64,000 bases of DNA from an uncultured bacterium (lineage in GTDB: Bacteria; Sysuimicrobiota; Sysuimicrobiia; Sysuimicrobiales; Sysuimicrobiaceae). Positions within the stretch are counted from its first letter, which is position 1; every line of letters starts with the position of its first letter. The stretch spans positions 24,380-88,379 of the forward strand of contig CALIMJ010000027.1 in assembly GCA_938028835.1 (NCBI GenBank), in the 5' to 3' direction. Of the stretch, positions 26,579 through 35,332 are shown piece after piece. Both the position numbers and the translations under genes were made by a program. The notes under the pieces are model-generated. The model saw nothing but the letters and a program-made list of their open reading frames with translations, did not search any database and was not told where the DNA came from.

Positions 26579-26596
26579 TTTAAGCGCCCGTTAAGG
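26579..26596 (+). promoter_or_regulatory. SARP-type direct-repeat site A
   Basis: TTTAAGC (26579-26585) and GTTAAGG (26590-26596) are separated by four bases, an 11-bp period. The site lies 70 bases upstream of the amine oxidase ATG. It is one of five such sites in the 26-43.5 kb region. Confidence 0.6.
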
Positions 26597-26666
26597 GCGG
26601 CTGCCGTTGACTCGAAACCGGCCGGGCCCGCAGGGCGGGACGGGTACAGCCGTCAGGAGGAGGTCC

Positions 26667-28253
26667 ATGCGCGCAAGGAGTGGCGGTCGGACGGTCACGT
26701 TCTTTTGGGTCCGGCGCTGGCTGCGGCTTGCGGACCTAGCCAACCGACCCGGAGCTCCGGGGTTGGAGGAGCTGGTGGAGAGAGGCCGGGAGCGGCGGGT
26801 GGGGCGGCGGGAGTTCCTGCGCGCCGCGGGCGGTGCCGCCCTGGTGGCAGCCGGCGAGCTGCTCCGCCCCGTGGAAGTCCTGGCGGGACCTCAGGCCCCC
26901 CGGGTGGTTATCGTGGGCGCGGGGATCGCCGGGCTGGTGGCCGGCTACCACCTGCGTCGGGCCGGGATCCGGGCACGGATCTACGAGGCCAGTACCCGTA
27001 CAGGGGGCCGCATGTTCTCCGTGGCAGGGGCCGTCGTCCCGGGCCTGGTGACCGAATTCGGCGGGGAGTTCATCGACACCGGCCACGAAGACATGCACCG
27101 TCTGGTGCGCTCGCTGGGTCTGCAGCTAATTGACCTTGAAGGGGGTCCGGAGGCCCGCCTGCGCCCCACCTTCTACTTCGACAGCCGCCCCATCGCAGAA
27201 CCGGAGGTGGTGCGCGCGTTCCAGCCCCTGGCCCGACGGATCCGCCAGGACCAGGACGCCGTGGGCGACGTGGTCACCTACCGCCAGCACAACCCGCGTG
27301 CCCGGGAGCTGGATCGCATGTCCGTCTCCGAGTACCTGGACCGGATCGGGGCGTCCGGGTGGATGAGGGAACTGCTGGAGGTGGCCTACGTGACGGAGTA
27401 CGGGCTGGACGCGGCCGAGCAGTCCGCCCTCAACCTGGTACTCCTGATCGGTACGGATCCGGGGTCGACGTTCGAGGTGTACGGAGACAGCGACGAGCGC
27501 TACAGCGTGCGGGGGGGAAGCGGGCTGATCTGCGAGCGGCTGGCCGCCCTCCTCCGGCCTTCCCTGCACCTGGGCCACCGACTCGTGGCGATCCGGCAGC
27601 GGGGCAGCGGTTACCGCCTGGTGTTCGAGCGCAGGGGAGCCGGGACCGTGGAGGTGGACGCGGACTTCGTCATCCTCACCGTTCCCTTCACCCTCCTGCG
27701 ACAGGTGGAACTGCAGGTCGACCTGCCACCCGCCAAGCGGCGGGCCATCCAGGAACTGGGCTACGGTACCAACAGCAAGCTCATCCTGGGGTTCCGGCAG
27801 CGGGTGTGGCGCGCCGGAGGCTCCTCCGGCGAGCTGTTCACCGACCTGCCGTTCCAGAGCGGGTGGGACAGCAGCCGGGGCAGGCCTGGCACCGCGGGCA
27901 CGTACACGATTTTCCTCGGCGGCCGGGCGGGGGTGGAGGTGGGCGACGGCCTGGCCGCGGAGCAGGCACAGAGGGCGCTGCCGGACCTGGAGCGGGTCTT
28001 TCCCGGGGTCCGGAGCGCGTACACGGGCCGGGTGGCCCGCTGGCACTGGCCCTCGGATCCCTTCGCGCGGGGCAGTTACGCGTGCTGGAAGGTGGGACAG
28101 TACACCACCATCGCAGGCGCCGAGTTCGAGCCCGTGGGTCGGCTGCTGTTCGCGGGCGAGCACACGAGCCTGAACTACCAGGGCTACATGAACGGCGCTG
28201 CGGAGACCGGAAGGCGGGCCGCACAGCGGATCCGCAGGCTCGTGCGCAGGTAG
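26667..28253 (+). CDS. Flavin-containing amine oxidase family protein with Tat-like signal
   Basis: This 528-residue protein belongs to the monoamine oxidase/FAD-dependent family. The dinucleotide motif VVIVGAGIAGLVAGYHLRRAG begins near residue 90, followed by EASTRTGGRM and a C-terminal FAGEHTS...GYMNGAAETGRRAA block that completes the FAD site. Before the flavin domain is a twin-arginine-like stretch GRREFLRAAGGAALVAAG, preceded by about 48 unusual residues, so Tat export of the folded flavoprotein is likely. The ATG at 26667 has AGGAGGAGG upstream. It is convergent with the next gene with seven bases between the stops. A TTTAAGC operator lies upstream, placing it in the predicted regulon. 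The substrate is unknown. Confidence 0.85.
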   Translation: MRARSGGRTVTFFWVRRWLRLADLANRPGAPGLEELVERGRERRVGRREFLRAAGGAALVAAGELLRPVEVLAGPQAPRVVIVGAGIAGLVAGYHLRRAGIRARIYEASTRTGGRMFSVAGAVVPGLVTEFGGEFIDTGHEDMHRLVRSLGLQLIDLEGGPEARLRPTFYFDSRPIAEPEVVRAFQPLARRIRQDQDAVGDVVTYRQHNPRARELDRMSVSEYLDRIGASGWMRELLEVAYVTEYGLDAAEQSALNLVLLIGTDPGSTFEVYGDSDERYSVRGGSGLICERLAALLRPSLHLGHRLVAIRQRGSGYRLVFERRGAGTVEVDADFVILTVPFTLLRQVELQVDLPPAKRRAIQELGYGTNSKLILGFRQRVWRAGGSSGELFTDLPFQSGWDSSRGRPGTAGTYTIFLGGRAGVEVGDGLAAEQAQRALPDLERVFPGVRSAYTGRVARWHWPSDPFARGSYACWKVGQYTTIAGAEFEPVGRLLFAGEHTSLNYQGYMNGAAETGRRAAQRIRRLVRR

Positions 28254-28260
28254 CGCCTCC

Positions 28261-30138
28261 TCAGAGGAGGAGCCGGTTCCACAACGCCCACAGCAGGGCC
28301 GCGCCGGCCCAGCCCGCCCGGCTTCGAACCCCGAAAGCGGCTCCAGCCAGCGCGGCCCCTGCCCAGGCCACCAGCTGGGCCCGGCTGAGCATCTCCGTGG
28401 CCCGCACCTCCCCCAGCCTCTGGATCACCAGGTCCGTCCAGGGTGCGAAGGGCACGGGCAGGGGCAAAGGTTCGTAGAAGAACGCCAGCGTCCCGCTCGC
28501 CAGCAGGACGCCTGCTCCCAACCGCAGTCCGGTAGGACCGGCGACGGCCCACCCGCTGGCGCGCAGCGCCACGGGCCACAGGAGCACCGCCACAGCCGGC
28601 GACCCGGTCCGGAGATCCGGGAGGAGCAGGGCCGCCGGCAACGCGGAGAAGTAACCCGCGAGGAACAAGCGCGTCGAAGGGATCTGCACGCCCCACCCCG
28701 CGACCAGTCTCGTCAGCAGGTGTGGTACCCCCCACAGCAACATGCCGAGGAAGGGGTAGAGGGTCGTGGTCCGCACAGCGTCCCCGGGCTCTGCGGCGAA
28801 CCGGAAGCTGGTGGCAGTGATCCCCAGGAGCGCCACCGCCAGGACCGTCAACGCCCCGGCGGCTGTGCCTCGCCCGACACCCTTCGCGGTCTGCTTGAAC
28901 TCCTCCAGCAGCACCGGCGCAGACGCCAGAACGAGGGGCCACCAGCCTGAAGGCTCCTCCACCTCGGACAGCCCCGTCCAGGCCTGGGCGCCGGCCCAGT
29001 ACACGAGCGCCAGGACCACGCCGGAGGCCAGCCCGTCCGCCGCTGCGTCCACGGGGTCGGGTGCCCGGGTCCCGCGAAGCCACGTCACAGCTCCCGCGAG
29101 CAGCATCAGAGCACCGCACACCACCAGCCCGTCTATCCACGCACTGCGCAGGAAGCCGCCCACCAGCCAGAGGACGGACAGCGGCAGGGGTTCCAGCACG
29201 GCCCGGGGCAGCAAGGCTGCCAGCAGGGCCGTGCTTCCCACAACCGTCAGTGTCCCCGCAACCCCATAGGGGACCCAGCGGCGTGCCAGCAGGCCGCGCA
29301 GCCGGCCCACCGCCCGCTCCGCGAGCTCTGAGGCGTCGTCCACCAGGTCCGCGGCCAGCCACATCCAGAACAGGCCCAGGAACGTGAACAGAGCGCCGTA
29401 ACCCAGGTGCAGGGCCTGCGCGAGCCGCGCGGGGTTCTGCAGGACGCCCCATGCGTAGACCACCGCCATGCTCCAGAACAGGGCGGCCCGCTCCCGCTGA
29501 AAGGCGCCGGGGGGCCTGCGCACCAGCGCCCAACCGACAGCCGCGTACACCCCCGTCCACACGAGGACCGAAATCCACAGGGGCTGCAGGATGACCGGGC
29601 TCAGCCGCCCGAGGAGCAGGGCCCACGGGAACAGCCACGTGGCGCGAGCCCGGTCCTCCGCGATCCGTCTGGCTTCCACCGCGTAGAGGACCCAGGCGGG
29701 CAGGAGGGCCACGACGCGGGGAAGCGCCATTACGGGCGCCAGGAGGAGGTACCAAAGCACGTACAGGCCCGCGGCGAACCGCACCACAGGGTGCCGGCCC
29801 CGGATCTCCGACAGCCCGAGGGCGAAGGCCAGCGCGGCGACCCCTCCCAGGAGGGCCAGGGCGGCGGGTGTACCGAGCAGGCGGGAGCGCTCGGTCGCGG
29901 GCGCGGAGACGACGAGCCCGAACCCGGCCAGGGTACCCGCGAAGAGTACGAACCCTAGGATTCCCCAGGGCCCCAGCCGCAGCAGCAGCACCCAGGCACT
30001 GGCCGCCTGCCGTAGGTCCCTCCACTTGACGGGCAGGCCGAGGTACTGTGCCACCGCGTCGAGTCCCCTGGCGGCTACGGACGTGAGCCGGCGAAGCCGC
30101 GTTAACGGGGCCGCGCGGCCCTCACCCGGTCCCTCCAT
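28261..30138 (-). CDS. Large polytopic membrane protein of unknown function
   Basis: This 625-residue protein has roughly 14-16 hydrophobic segments and short hydrophilic loops. I recognise no catalytic motif; an EEFKQTAKG stretch in the second half recalls the EExxK motif of PrsW but the other motifs are missing. The ATG at 30138 lies 37 bases inside the upstream PrsW-like gene, so the two are probably co-transcribed and coupled. The first ~65 residues are basic and could be cytoplasmic. Function is unknown; the context suggests it belongs to the same protease cluster. Confidence 0.7.
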   Translation of the reverse strand: MEGPGEGRAAPLTRLRRLTSVAARGLDAVAQYLGLPVKWRDLRQAASAWVLLLRLGPWGILGFVLFAGTLAGFGLVVSAPATERSRLLGTPAALALLGGVAALAFALGLSEIRGRHPVVRFAAGLYVLWYLLLAPVMALPRVVALLPAWVLYAVEARRIAEDRARATWLFPWALLLGRLSPVILQPLWISVLVWTGVYAAVGWALVRRPPGAFQRERAALFWSMAVVYAWGVLQNPARLAQALHLGYGALFTFLGLFWMWLAADLVDDASELAERAVGRLRGLLARRWVPYGVAGTLTVVGSTALLAALLPRAVLEPLPLSVLWLVGGFLRSAWIDGLVVCGALMLLAGAVTWLRGTRAPDPVDAAADGLASGVVLALVYWAGAQAWTGLSEVEEPSGWWPLVLASAPVLLEEFKQTAKGVGRGTAAGALTVLAVALLGITATSFRFAAEPGDAVRTTTLYPFLGMLLWGVPHLLTRLVAGWGVQIPSTRLFLAGYFSALPAALLLPDLRTGSPAVAVLLWPVALRASGWAVAGPTGLRLGAGVLLASGTLAFFYEPLPLPVPFAPWTDLVIQRLGEVRATEMLSRAQLVAWAGAALAGAAFGVRSRAGWAGAALLWALWNRLLL

Positions 30139-31037
30139 CTCTCCACCGCTACAGGGTTAGCCAGACCGCGGGCCACCCACCACTTGGCCGCAGCCAGTCT
30201 CAGAAGGGCGTGACGTACGGCCGAGGGCACCCCTCTGCCGTCGGCGAGGAGGGTGTAGAACTCTTCCTCGGAGACGAGCCCCGTGGCCACCTCCTCCCGA
30301 AGGAGGCTCCATAGGACGCGCTGCCGGCGCGCCCGCCATCCGTACAACCCTGCCAGGACAGCCAGGCCGGTGGACTCGAGCAGGAGCAGGCCCCCGGCTG
30401 CAGCTGGGGACCAGGTACCGGGCTGCCGGACGGCGGCAACCAGTGCCAGATAGGAGGCCTGAGCCGCCACGGGCAGAGCCAGGCCGAGGAGCGCGCCCGC
30501 GGCCAGAAAGACCCGCTTTCTCTGCCACAGCTGGTGACTCCAGACCAGAAGCGCCCCGGAGGCCGCGCCCGTGACCGCGTGGAAGATCCACCCGGCGAGC
30601 AGGTGAAGCAGCACCCCGACATCCCCCGGTGTAGCGGGAGCGTGCCGGACCAGGACCCACAGAGCCCAGAGGCCGTAGCCAGCTCCCGCAAACACACCGC
30701 ACAGGGCTCCGTCGAAGACGTCCGCCAACCTGCGGCGCTGCGGCCAGACCACCGCGGCCAGCACCAGCGCCTTCGCCGCTTCCTCGGCGGCTCCAGCCCA
30801 CGGCGACCCGCCTGCGGCCAGCCAAGCGGGGACGAACCCCGGCCACGGCAGACTGGAAAGGCCCGGGACAGCCGCAGCGCCCCGGAGCACCAGGGGGACC
30901 CCGGCCCCGCCGGCGAGCAGCGACCGCCAGAGCAAGGCCAGGTCCCAGCCCACCGCTGCCCGCCAGGCCAGCAGGCCGTAGGCCAGCGCCCCCGCACTCA
31001 GGAACAAGACCGCTACCGTTTCGGCCACCCTAGCCAC
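30102..31037 (-). CDS. Degenerate PrsW-like membrane protein
   Basis: This is about 311 residues with seven or eight membrane segments. It keeps AAEEAAKALVLAAVVW, matching the EExxK motif of PrsW glutamic-type intramembrane proteases. The second-Glu motif (GFAxxEN in its paralogues) reads GYGLWALWV, and the last HxLWN motif is gone, so it may be inactive. Its C-terminal tail (VSEEEFYTLLADGRG...LRLAAAKWWVARGLANP) aligns with the tails of the four other PrsW-like proteins in the window. GTG at 31037 is the most likely start; GTG 31028 is an alternative. It is divergent from the BTAD regulator and shares operator site B. Confidence 0.7.
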   Translation of the reverse strand: MARVAETVAVLFLSAGALAYGLLAWRAAVGWDLALLWRSLLAGGAGVPLVLRGAAAVPGLSSLPWPGFVPAWLAAGGSPWAGAAEEAAKALVLAAVVWPQRRRLADVFDGALCGVFAGAGYGLWALWVLVRHAPATPGDVGVLLHLLAGWIFHAVTGAASGALLVWSHQLWQRKRVFLAAGALLGLALPVAAQASYLALVAAVRQPGTWSPAAAGGLLLLESTGLAVLAGLYGWRARRQRVLWSLLREEVATGLVSEEEFYTLLADGRGVPSAVRHALLRLAAAKWWVARGLANPVAVERWRDRVRAARPR

Positions 31038-31071
31038 CGGCTTGGTTTGGACCGAGTGTCTTGCCCTGCGG

Positions 31072-31089
31072 GTTAAAATCGCCTTAAGC
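31072..31089 (+). promoter_or_regulatory. SARP-type direct-repeat site B
   Basis: GTTAAAA (31072-31078) and CTTAAGC (31083-31089) are 11 bp apart start to start. The site lies between the divergent PrsW-like gene and the BTAD regulator, 23 bases before the regulator GTG, so it could mediate autoregulation and control the minus-strand pair as well. Confidence 0.55.
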
Positions 31090-31112
31090 ACACCGCTGGA
31101 GTTCGCGACTCC

Positions 31113-33818
31113 GTGGGCCATGCCCGGTGGATCCTCCGTCGCCGGCTCTTGGAGCGTTTGCCCAAAGAGCCGGGCCACGTAGTCTGGCTTCGTGCTCCGT
31201 ACGGGTACGGCAAGACCGTCCTGCTCCAGCAGTGGGCGGACCGGATCAGGGCCTCCGGCTGGCGGGTTCTGTGGGTGAGCGCCGGCTCGTCCAGCCTCCG
31301 CGAACAGCTCGGGCGGATCCTGGGTCTGGGACCTACCCCGAGCGGGAGGGTCCTCCAGGCCCGACTGAGCCAACAGCCCACGCTCCTCGTCCTCGACGAC
31401 GTAACGCCCGCGGAGATTGCCGATCTGCGTCTCCTCCTGGACGGTCTGCTCCTGGGCCTCGCCAGCCGGGCCGACCTCCCGTGGCCCGAACTCCCCAAAG
31501 CTCGAACCCAGGGACGCTTGGTCCTCCTCACTGCGGAGGATCTGCGGTTCACGCTCCAGGAGGTCCAGGAGCTGGTCCGGGATGACCACAGGGCGTACGA
31601 GGTCTGGGAGAGGGCGGGCGGATGGCCCATCGCGGTGCACACCGCAGTGCTGGCGGGAAGCCTGGAGTTCCAAGCTGCCCTGGTCCGTGGCGTCCGGGAT
31701 TCCCTGGGCCCGGAGGAGTGGGAGTTCCTCCTCCTGCTGTCCTGCGTTCCGGCTCTCTCTGGCGAGCAGGCAGCAAGGCCCGTGGAGCGCCTCGTGGAGT
31801 CCGGGTTTGCCCAGCGCACGCCCGCAGGGGTTCAGCTCCATGCTCTGTTCGCGGAGGTCCTGCACAGCTCCTACCCGTCTGAGGTACAGGAGGTGGTGAG
31901 GCGCCGTGCGCCCCAGCTGCCCGCCGAGCTGCGGGCCGAGGCCTACCTGCGCTGCGGTCTGTGGGCCGAGCTGGACCAGCTTCTCGACAGGCCTCAGGCG
32001 GTGCATCTGGCGTCCCAGACTCCCTCCGGCGTACTGCGCTGGTGCCGGGCTCTACCGGGCAGGGGAGGGCCCTGGAGGAGGCTGGCGCACGGCATGGCCC
32101 TCTGCCTGGCCGGGCGGTTGAGGGAGGCCTTCGCCCGCCTGGAAACCCTCGCCCGGGATGCGGACTATTCCCATCCCGAGGTGGCTATCCGGGCGTGGGG
32201 CCTGATCGCCTACCACGCTCCGGAAGTGGACCTGCAGCTTGCGCTTCGGGCCGTGGAGGAGGGGTGGCGCCTGGTCGACCGGGTAGACCCACGCGCCGCT
32301 GCCCGGTTTCTGAACTGGACCCTGTGGTCCCTGTGGAAGGCGCAGCAGCTCGATCGGTTTCAGGCAGCCCTGGAAGACGCCCGGCGCAGGCTTCCGCCAG
32401 ACGACCCCTACCTCTTCCACCCGATCGGGTACAACCAGGCCTTCCTCCGCTGGCAGCGGGAGGGCAGCCTGGAACAGTACCTCGCCTACAACCGGCGGAC
32501 CGCGGAGGTGCAAGAGCGGGATCGCTCCCACGACCTGCCCCTGACCCTGCTGCAGACAGGGCGCCTGCTCCTGCTCGTGGGAGAGCGACAGGAGGCCCTG
32601 GCCTGTTTCCGCAAGGCGCAGGTGCGTTCCGGGTGGAACGTCTGGGCCGAGGTGCTGGCAGCCGCTTGGCAGGCGTACGTGGAGGGCGACCGGCCAGCCT
32701 TCCAGCGCCTGTTGAGTCTGCCGGAGACGCAGGAAAACCCCGACCTGGAGGATCAGGTGCGGGGCCTGTGGGCGAGGACGCTGCGGGAAGCCGGTGCCCC
32801 GCGCGAAGCGCTCGCGGTGGCCCAGCCGGCCCGGGGGTTCTGGACCCGCGTGGAGGCGGCTTTGAGCCTTGCCGCCCTGGGAAGACGACAGGAAGCCGCA
32901 GCCCTGCTTCCCCCGCAGCCCTGGGATCGGGAGGAGCGGGCCGTGTGGCACGCCGCCAGGTTCCGGATCCTGCGCAGGGAGGAGGACCTGGACGCTCTGG
33001 TGGGCCTCACCACCGTTGGCGCTGCGATCCTCCCGGCCCTCATCCCCGTCCGGGAGCTACCGCGCGGTCGGCCCGAATACGCGGACGTCTACCCGATCCA
33101 GGAGGTTTTCCGGTCAGGCTGGAAGGAGGCCATCCAGCGGCGCGCCGCCGACGTGCCACCCCTGGAGGTAGAACTGCTCGGCCGGTTCCGCGTGCGGAGA
33201 CTGGAGGAGGAGGTCGTCCTCCCGCCCACGGCCCGAGCCCTCCTGGCCTTGATGGTGCTGGGGTACGCACCGGAGGAGGCGGCGGAACACCTGTGGCCGG
33301 AGGCTGACCTTGAACGGGCCCGGAACAACCTGCACGTCCAGATGCACCACCTGCGCCGGGCCCTGCAACCGTGGGGCGTTCCCACTTATCTGACGTCCGA
33401 CGGGCTTCGCAACGCGCGGGTGGATCTCTGGAGCCTCGAGGCAGCGCTGGAGCGAGGGGACGCCGACGAGGTGCTGCGGCTGTACCGGGAGCCGGTGGCT
33501 GCCGGGGTGGACCTTCCAGCGGTGGATCAGGTCCGGCACGTGCTCCACCGCCGCGTGGTGGACTTCCTGTTTTCACGGGGACGCGAGGCCCCGCCGGAGC
33601 GGGGAATTCTTCTGCTGGAGCGGGTACTGGAGCTGGAGCCCCTGCACGAGCCGGCCCTTCGGGCCCTGCTCACACACCTCGGCGCTGTCGGCCAGCCGGG
33701 CAGGGCCCTGGAACTGTACCGGTCGTTCGTTCACCGCCTGAAGGAGGACCTGGGGCTTGACCCTCTCCCGGAGACCCAGGCCCTCTGCAGAGAACTTCTC
33801 CCCTCCATCTCCGCCTAG
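31113..33818 (+). CDS. MalT-like ATPase / SARP-BTAD transcriptional regulator
   Basis: This is a 901-residue regulator. The N-terminal ATPase has a P-loop in APYGYGKTVLLQQW (near residue 30) and a Walker B-like PTLLVLDDV, resembling the STAND ATPases of MalT/LAL regulators. The middle (about 260-650) is helical and TPR-like. The C-terminus (about 685-901) has a winged-helix DNA-binding segment (VELLGRFRVRRLEEEVVLPPTARALLALM...EHLWPEADLERARNNLHVQMHHLRRAL) followed by a bacterial transcriptional activator domain ending LKEDLGLDPLPET, as in SARP proteins. In AfsR the SARP part is N-terminal; here it is C-terminal. The GTG at 31113 is the only sensible start. Operator-like direct repeats lie just upstream and near surrounding units. 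The ligand sensed is unknown. Confidence 0.85.
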   Translation: MGHARWILRRRLLERLPKEPGHVVWLRAPYGYGKTVLLQQWADRIRASGWRVLWVSAGSSSLREQLGRILGLGPTPSGRVLQARLSQQPTLLVLDDVTPAEIADLRLLLDGLLLGLASRADLPWPELPKARTQGRLVLLTAEDLRFTLQEVQELVRDDHRAYEVWERAGGWPIAVHTAVLAGSLEFQAALVRGVRDSLGPEEWEFLLLLSCVPALSGEQAARPVERLVESGFAQRTPAGVQLHALFAEVLHSSYPSEVQEVVRRRAPQLPAELRAEAYLRCGLWAELDQLLDRPQAVHLASQTPSGVLRWCRALPGRGGPWRRLAHGMALCLAGRLREAFARLETLARDADYSHPEVAIRAWGLIAYHAPEVDLQLALRAVEEGWRLVDRVDPRAAARFLNWTLWSLWKAQQLDRFQAALEDARRRLPPDDPYLFHPIGYNQAFLRWQREGSLEQYLAYNRRTAEVQERDRSHDLPLTLLQTGRLLLLVGERQEALACFRKAQVRSGWNVWAEVLAAAWQAYVEGDRPAFQRLLSLPETQENPDLEDQVRGLWARTLREAGAPREALAVAQPARGFWTRVEAALSLAALGRRQEAAALLPPQPWDREERAVWHAARFRILRREEDLDALVGLTTVGAAILPALIPVRELPRGRPEYADVYPIQEVFRSGWKEAIQRRAADVPPLEVELLGRFRVRRLEEEVVLPPTARALLALMVLGYAPEEAAEHLWPEADLERARNNLHVQMHHLRRALQPWGVPTYLTSDGLRNARVDLWSLEAALERGDADEVLRLYREPVAAGVDLPAVDQVRHVLHRRVVDFLFSRGREAPPERGILLLERVLELEPLHEPALRALLTHLGAVGQPGRALELYRSFVHRLKEDLGLDPLPETQALCRELLPSISA

Positions 33819-33839
33819 AGACCCCTCCGTACGGGGGAG

Positions 33840-33857
33840 TTTAAGCGGGCTTTAAGC
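33840..33857 (+). promoter_or_regulatory. SARP-type direct-repeat site C (perfect heptamers)
   Basis: Two identical heptamers TTTAAGC (33840-33846 and 33851-33857) are separated by GGGC. The site lies 43 bases upstream of the ATG of the first gene in the eight-gene PrsW-like operon. The second copy sits in the palindrome GCGGGC-TTTAA-GCCCGC, which could also form a hairpin, but the base pattern is shared with sites that form no strong hairpin. Confidence 0.65.
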
Positions 33858-33900
33858 CCGCCGGTGCTACCCAAAGGCAAAAGCGACCCGAGGGTGGCCG

Positions 33901-34251
33901 ATGGAGCGTCCTGAGGCGGATCTGACCCCCACCCAGCGGTGGGTGGCCATTGGCGGGTGGTGGGTTTGGTTTGTGGCCCTTGCGGGGCTGCTCCTGCGTC
34001 CCCCGAACCCCTTCCTGCGCAAACACGCCATCTGGGCCATCGGGTGGGGGCTTGGTCTGGCGGTGGTGTTCGGCGGGTTCCCGCTGTTCCTGCTGATGGT
34101 AGCCGCGGCCGTCCGCAGCGAGGCGGTGAGGGCGATCGCCACCCTCGGAGGGCTGGGCTGGAGTTCTCTGGGATTCCTGGTTTGGGTGGCCGGTGGGGTG
34201 GTGAACACCCTGGCCGTGCTGCAGGGCAAGGGGCCGTGGATGAAGATGTGA
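33901..34251 (+). CDS. Small DUF4870/Tic20-like membrane protein
   Basis: This 116-residue protein has three or four membrane helices. The pattern NPFLRKHAIWAIGWGLGLAVV recalls the conserved PF-hydrophilic-HA block of small DUF4870-type membrane proteins; the assignment is tentative. It is the first gene of the operon behind operator site C and ends 25 bases before the first complete PrsW-like gene. Confidence 0.65.
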   Translation: MERPEADLTPTQRWVAIGGWWVWFVALAGLLLRPPNPFLRKHAIWAIGWGLGLAVVFGGFPLFLLMVAAAVRSEAVRAIATLGGLGWSSLGFLVWVAGGVVNTLAVLQGKGPWMKM

Positions 34252-34276
34252 AGCTCAGGCGGAGGGAGTGAAGAAC

Positions 34277-35332
34277 ATGGGATCCGTGCTAACCGTACCA
34301 CCCCGCCCGTATTCACCGTGGCCTATCGAGAAGTCTCCACCCCCCGACGCGGTGACCACGGGTGCTGCCCTGGGCGGCTCGGACATCGTCGTGGGGGCGC
34401 TGATCGTCCTGCTCCTGACAGCCCTCTACGTGGTGGCCCTGTACTGGGTGGACCGGCACGAAAAGGAGCCCGGCAGCGTGCTGGCGGCCGCCCTGCTGGG
34501 CGGGGCGGTGGCAGCTCCCGTGCTGACGGTGCTGGTGGAGCGGCTCGCGGGCATCCGCATGTCCGTGTACCCCGCGGCCTTCCACGCCCTCAACGCTGCC
34601 TTCTTCGGCGGGCCCAACCCCGCGGGAGCGTTCGTCGAGGAGGGCGCGAAGGCGCTGGTGCTCCTCCTGCTGTTCCGGGCTCTTCCGCGGGAGTTCGACG
34701 GGGTCCTGGACGGCGTGGTGTACGGCGGGGTGGTGGGGGCGGGCTTCGCTCTGGCGGAGTCCGCGGTGTACCTGTGGGACTTGGCCCGGGCCGGCAGTTT
34801 CGCGGGCGTGGGGACAGGGCTGTTCTTCGGGGTCCTCGTGACCGGGCTCACCCACTGCGCGTTCAGCGCCGTCTTCGGCGCGTCCCTGGGCGCGGTGCGG
34901 GAGTTCGGGCTTGAGGGCTCCTCCGCGTGGTGGCTGCCTGTGGGAGGGTTCTTTGCCGCAGCCCTCTACCACGCTGCCTACGACGCTCTGGCAGCCCTGC
35001 GGGTTTCCGGGATGGGGCCTGCGGGGCTGGTGTCGCTCGCCCGCACGGTGGCGGACTGGCTGGGTGTGATGGTGCTCGCGGTGACGATCCTCTGGGCGCT
35101 CCGTCGGGAACGGGAGATCTTCCGCTCGTACCTGCCTGCTGAGGCGGCGGAGGGCCACGTGCCCCGCGAGTACGTGGACGCCGCGGTGCAGGGACGGTGG
35201 GGATCCATCCCTAAGGTGGTGCGGCAGCCGCTCGCGGAGCTGGCGTTCGCCCGCCGCAGGCTGGAACGGGGCCTCGCAAACGAGGCGGAGCTGGAGCTGT
35301 ATCGGAACCGGATCCGGGAGGCCACGCGATGA
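34277..35332 (+). CDS. PrsW-like intramembrane protease, paralogue 1
   Basis: This 351-residue polytopic protein has all PrsW-family motifs: YWVDRHEKEPG after the first helices, FVEEGAKALVLLL (EExxK), DGVVYGGVVGAGFALAE with the second Glu, THCAFS, and a final His in LYHAAYDAL. PrsW proteins are glutamic-type intramembrane proteases that cut anti-sigma factors such as RsiW. The ATG at 34277 is preferred over a GTG at 34268, which is too close to GGAGG. The cytoplasmic tail (about 290-351) is shared with the other paralogues. The stop overlaps the next gene, an exported Pro-rich protein, by ATGA. Confidence 0.85.
   Translation: MGSVLTVPPRPYSPWPIEKSPPPDAVTTGAALGGSDIVVGALIVLLLTALYVVALYWVDRHEKEPGSVLAAALLGGAVAAPVLTVLVERLAGIRMSVYPAAFHALNAAFFGGPNPAGAFVEEGAKALVLLLLFRALPREFDGVLDGVVYGGVVGAGFALAESAVYLWDLARAGSFAGVGTGLFFGVLVTGLTHCAFSAVFGASLGAVREFGLEGSSAWWLPVGGFFAAALYHAAYDALAALRVSGMGPAGLVSLARTVADWLGVMVLAVTILWALRREREIFRSYLPAEAAEGHVPREYVDAAVQGRWGSIPKVVRQPLAELAFARRRLERGLANEAELELYRNRIREATR

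Noticed and set aside
33847..33863. GCGGGC-TTTAA-GCCCGC read as a terminator for the regulator gene
   Set aside because: No T-run follows, and the sequence shares the TTTAAGC 11-bp pattern with four other sites, so operator function is preferred.
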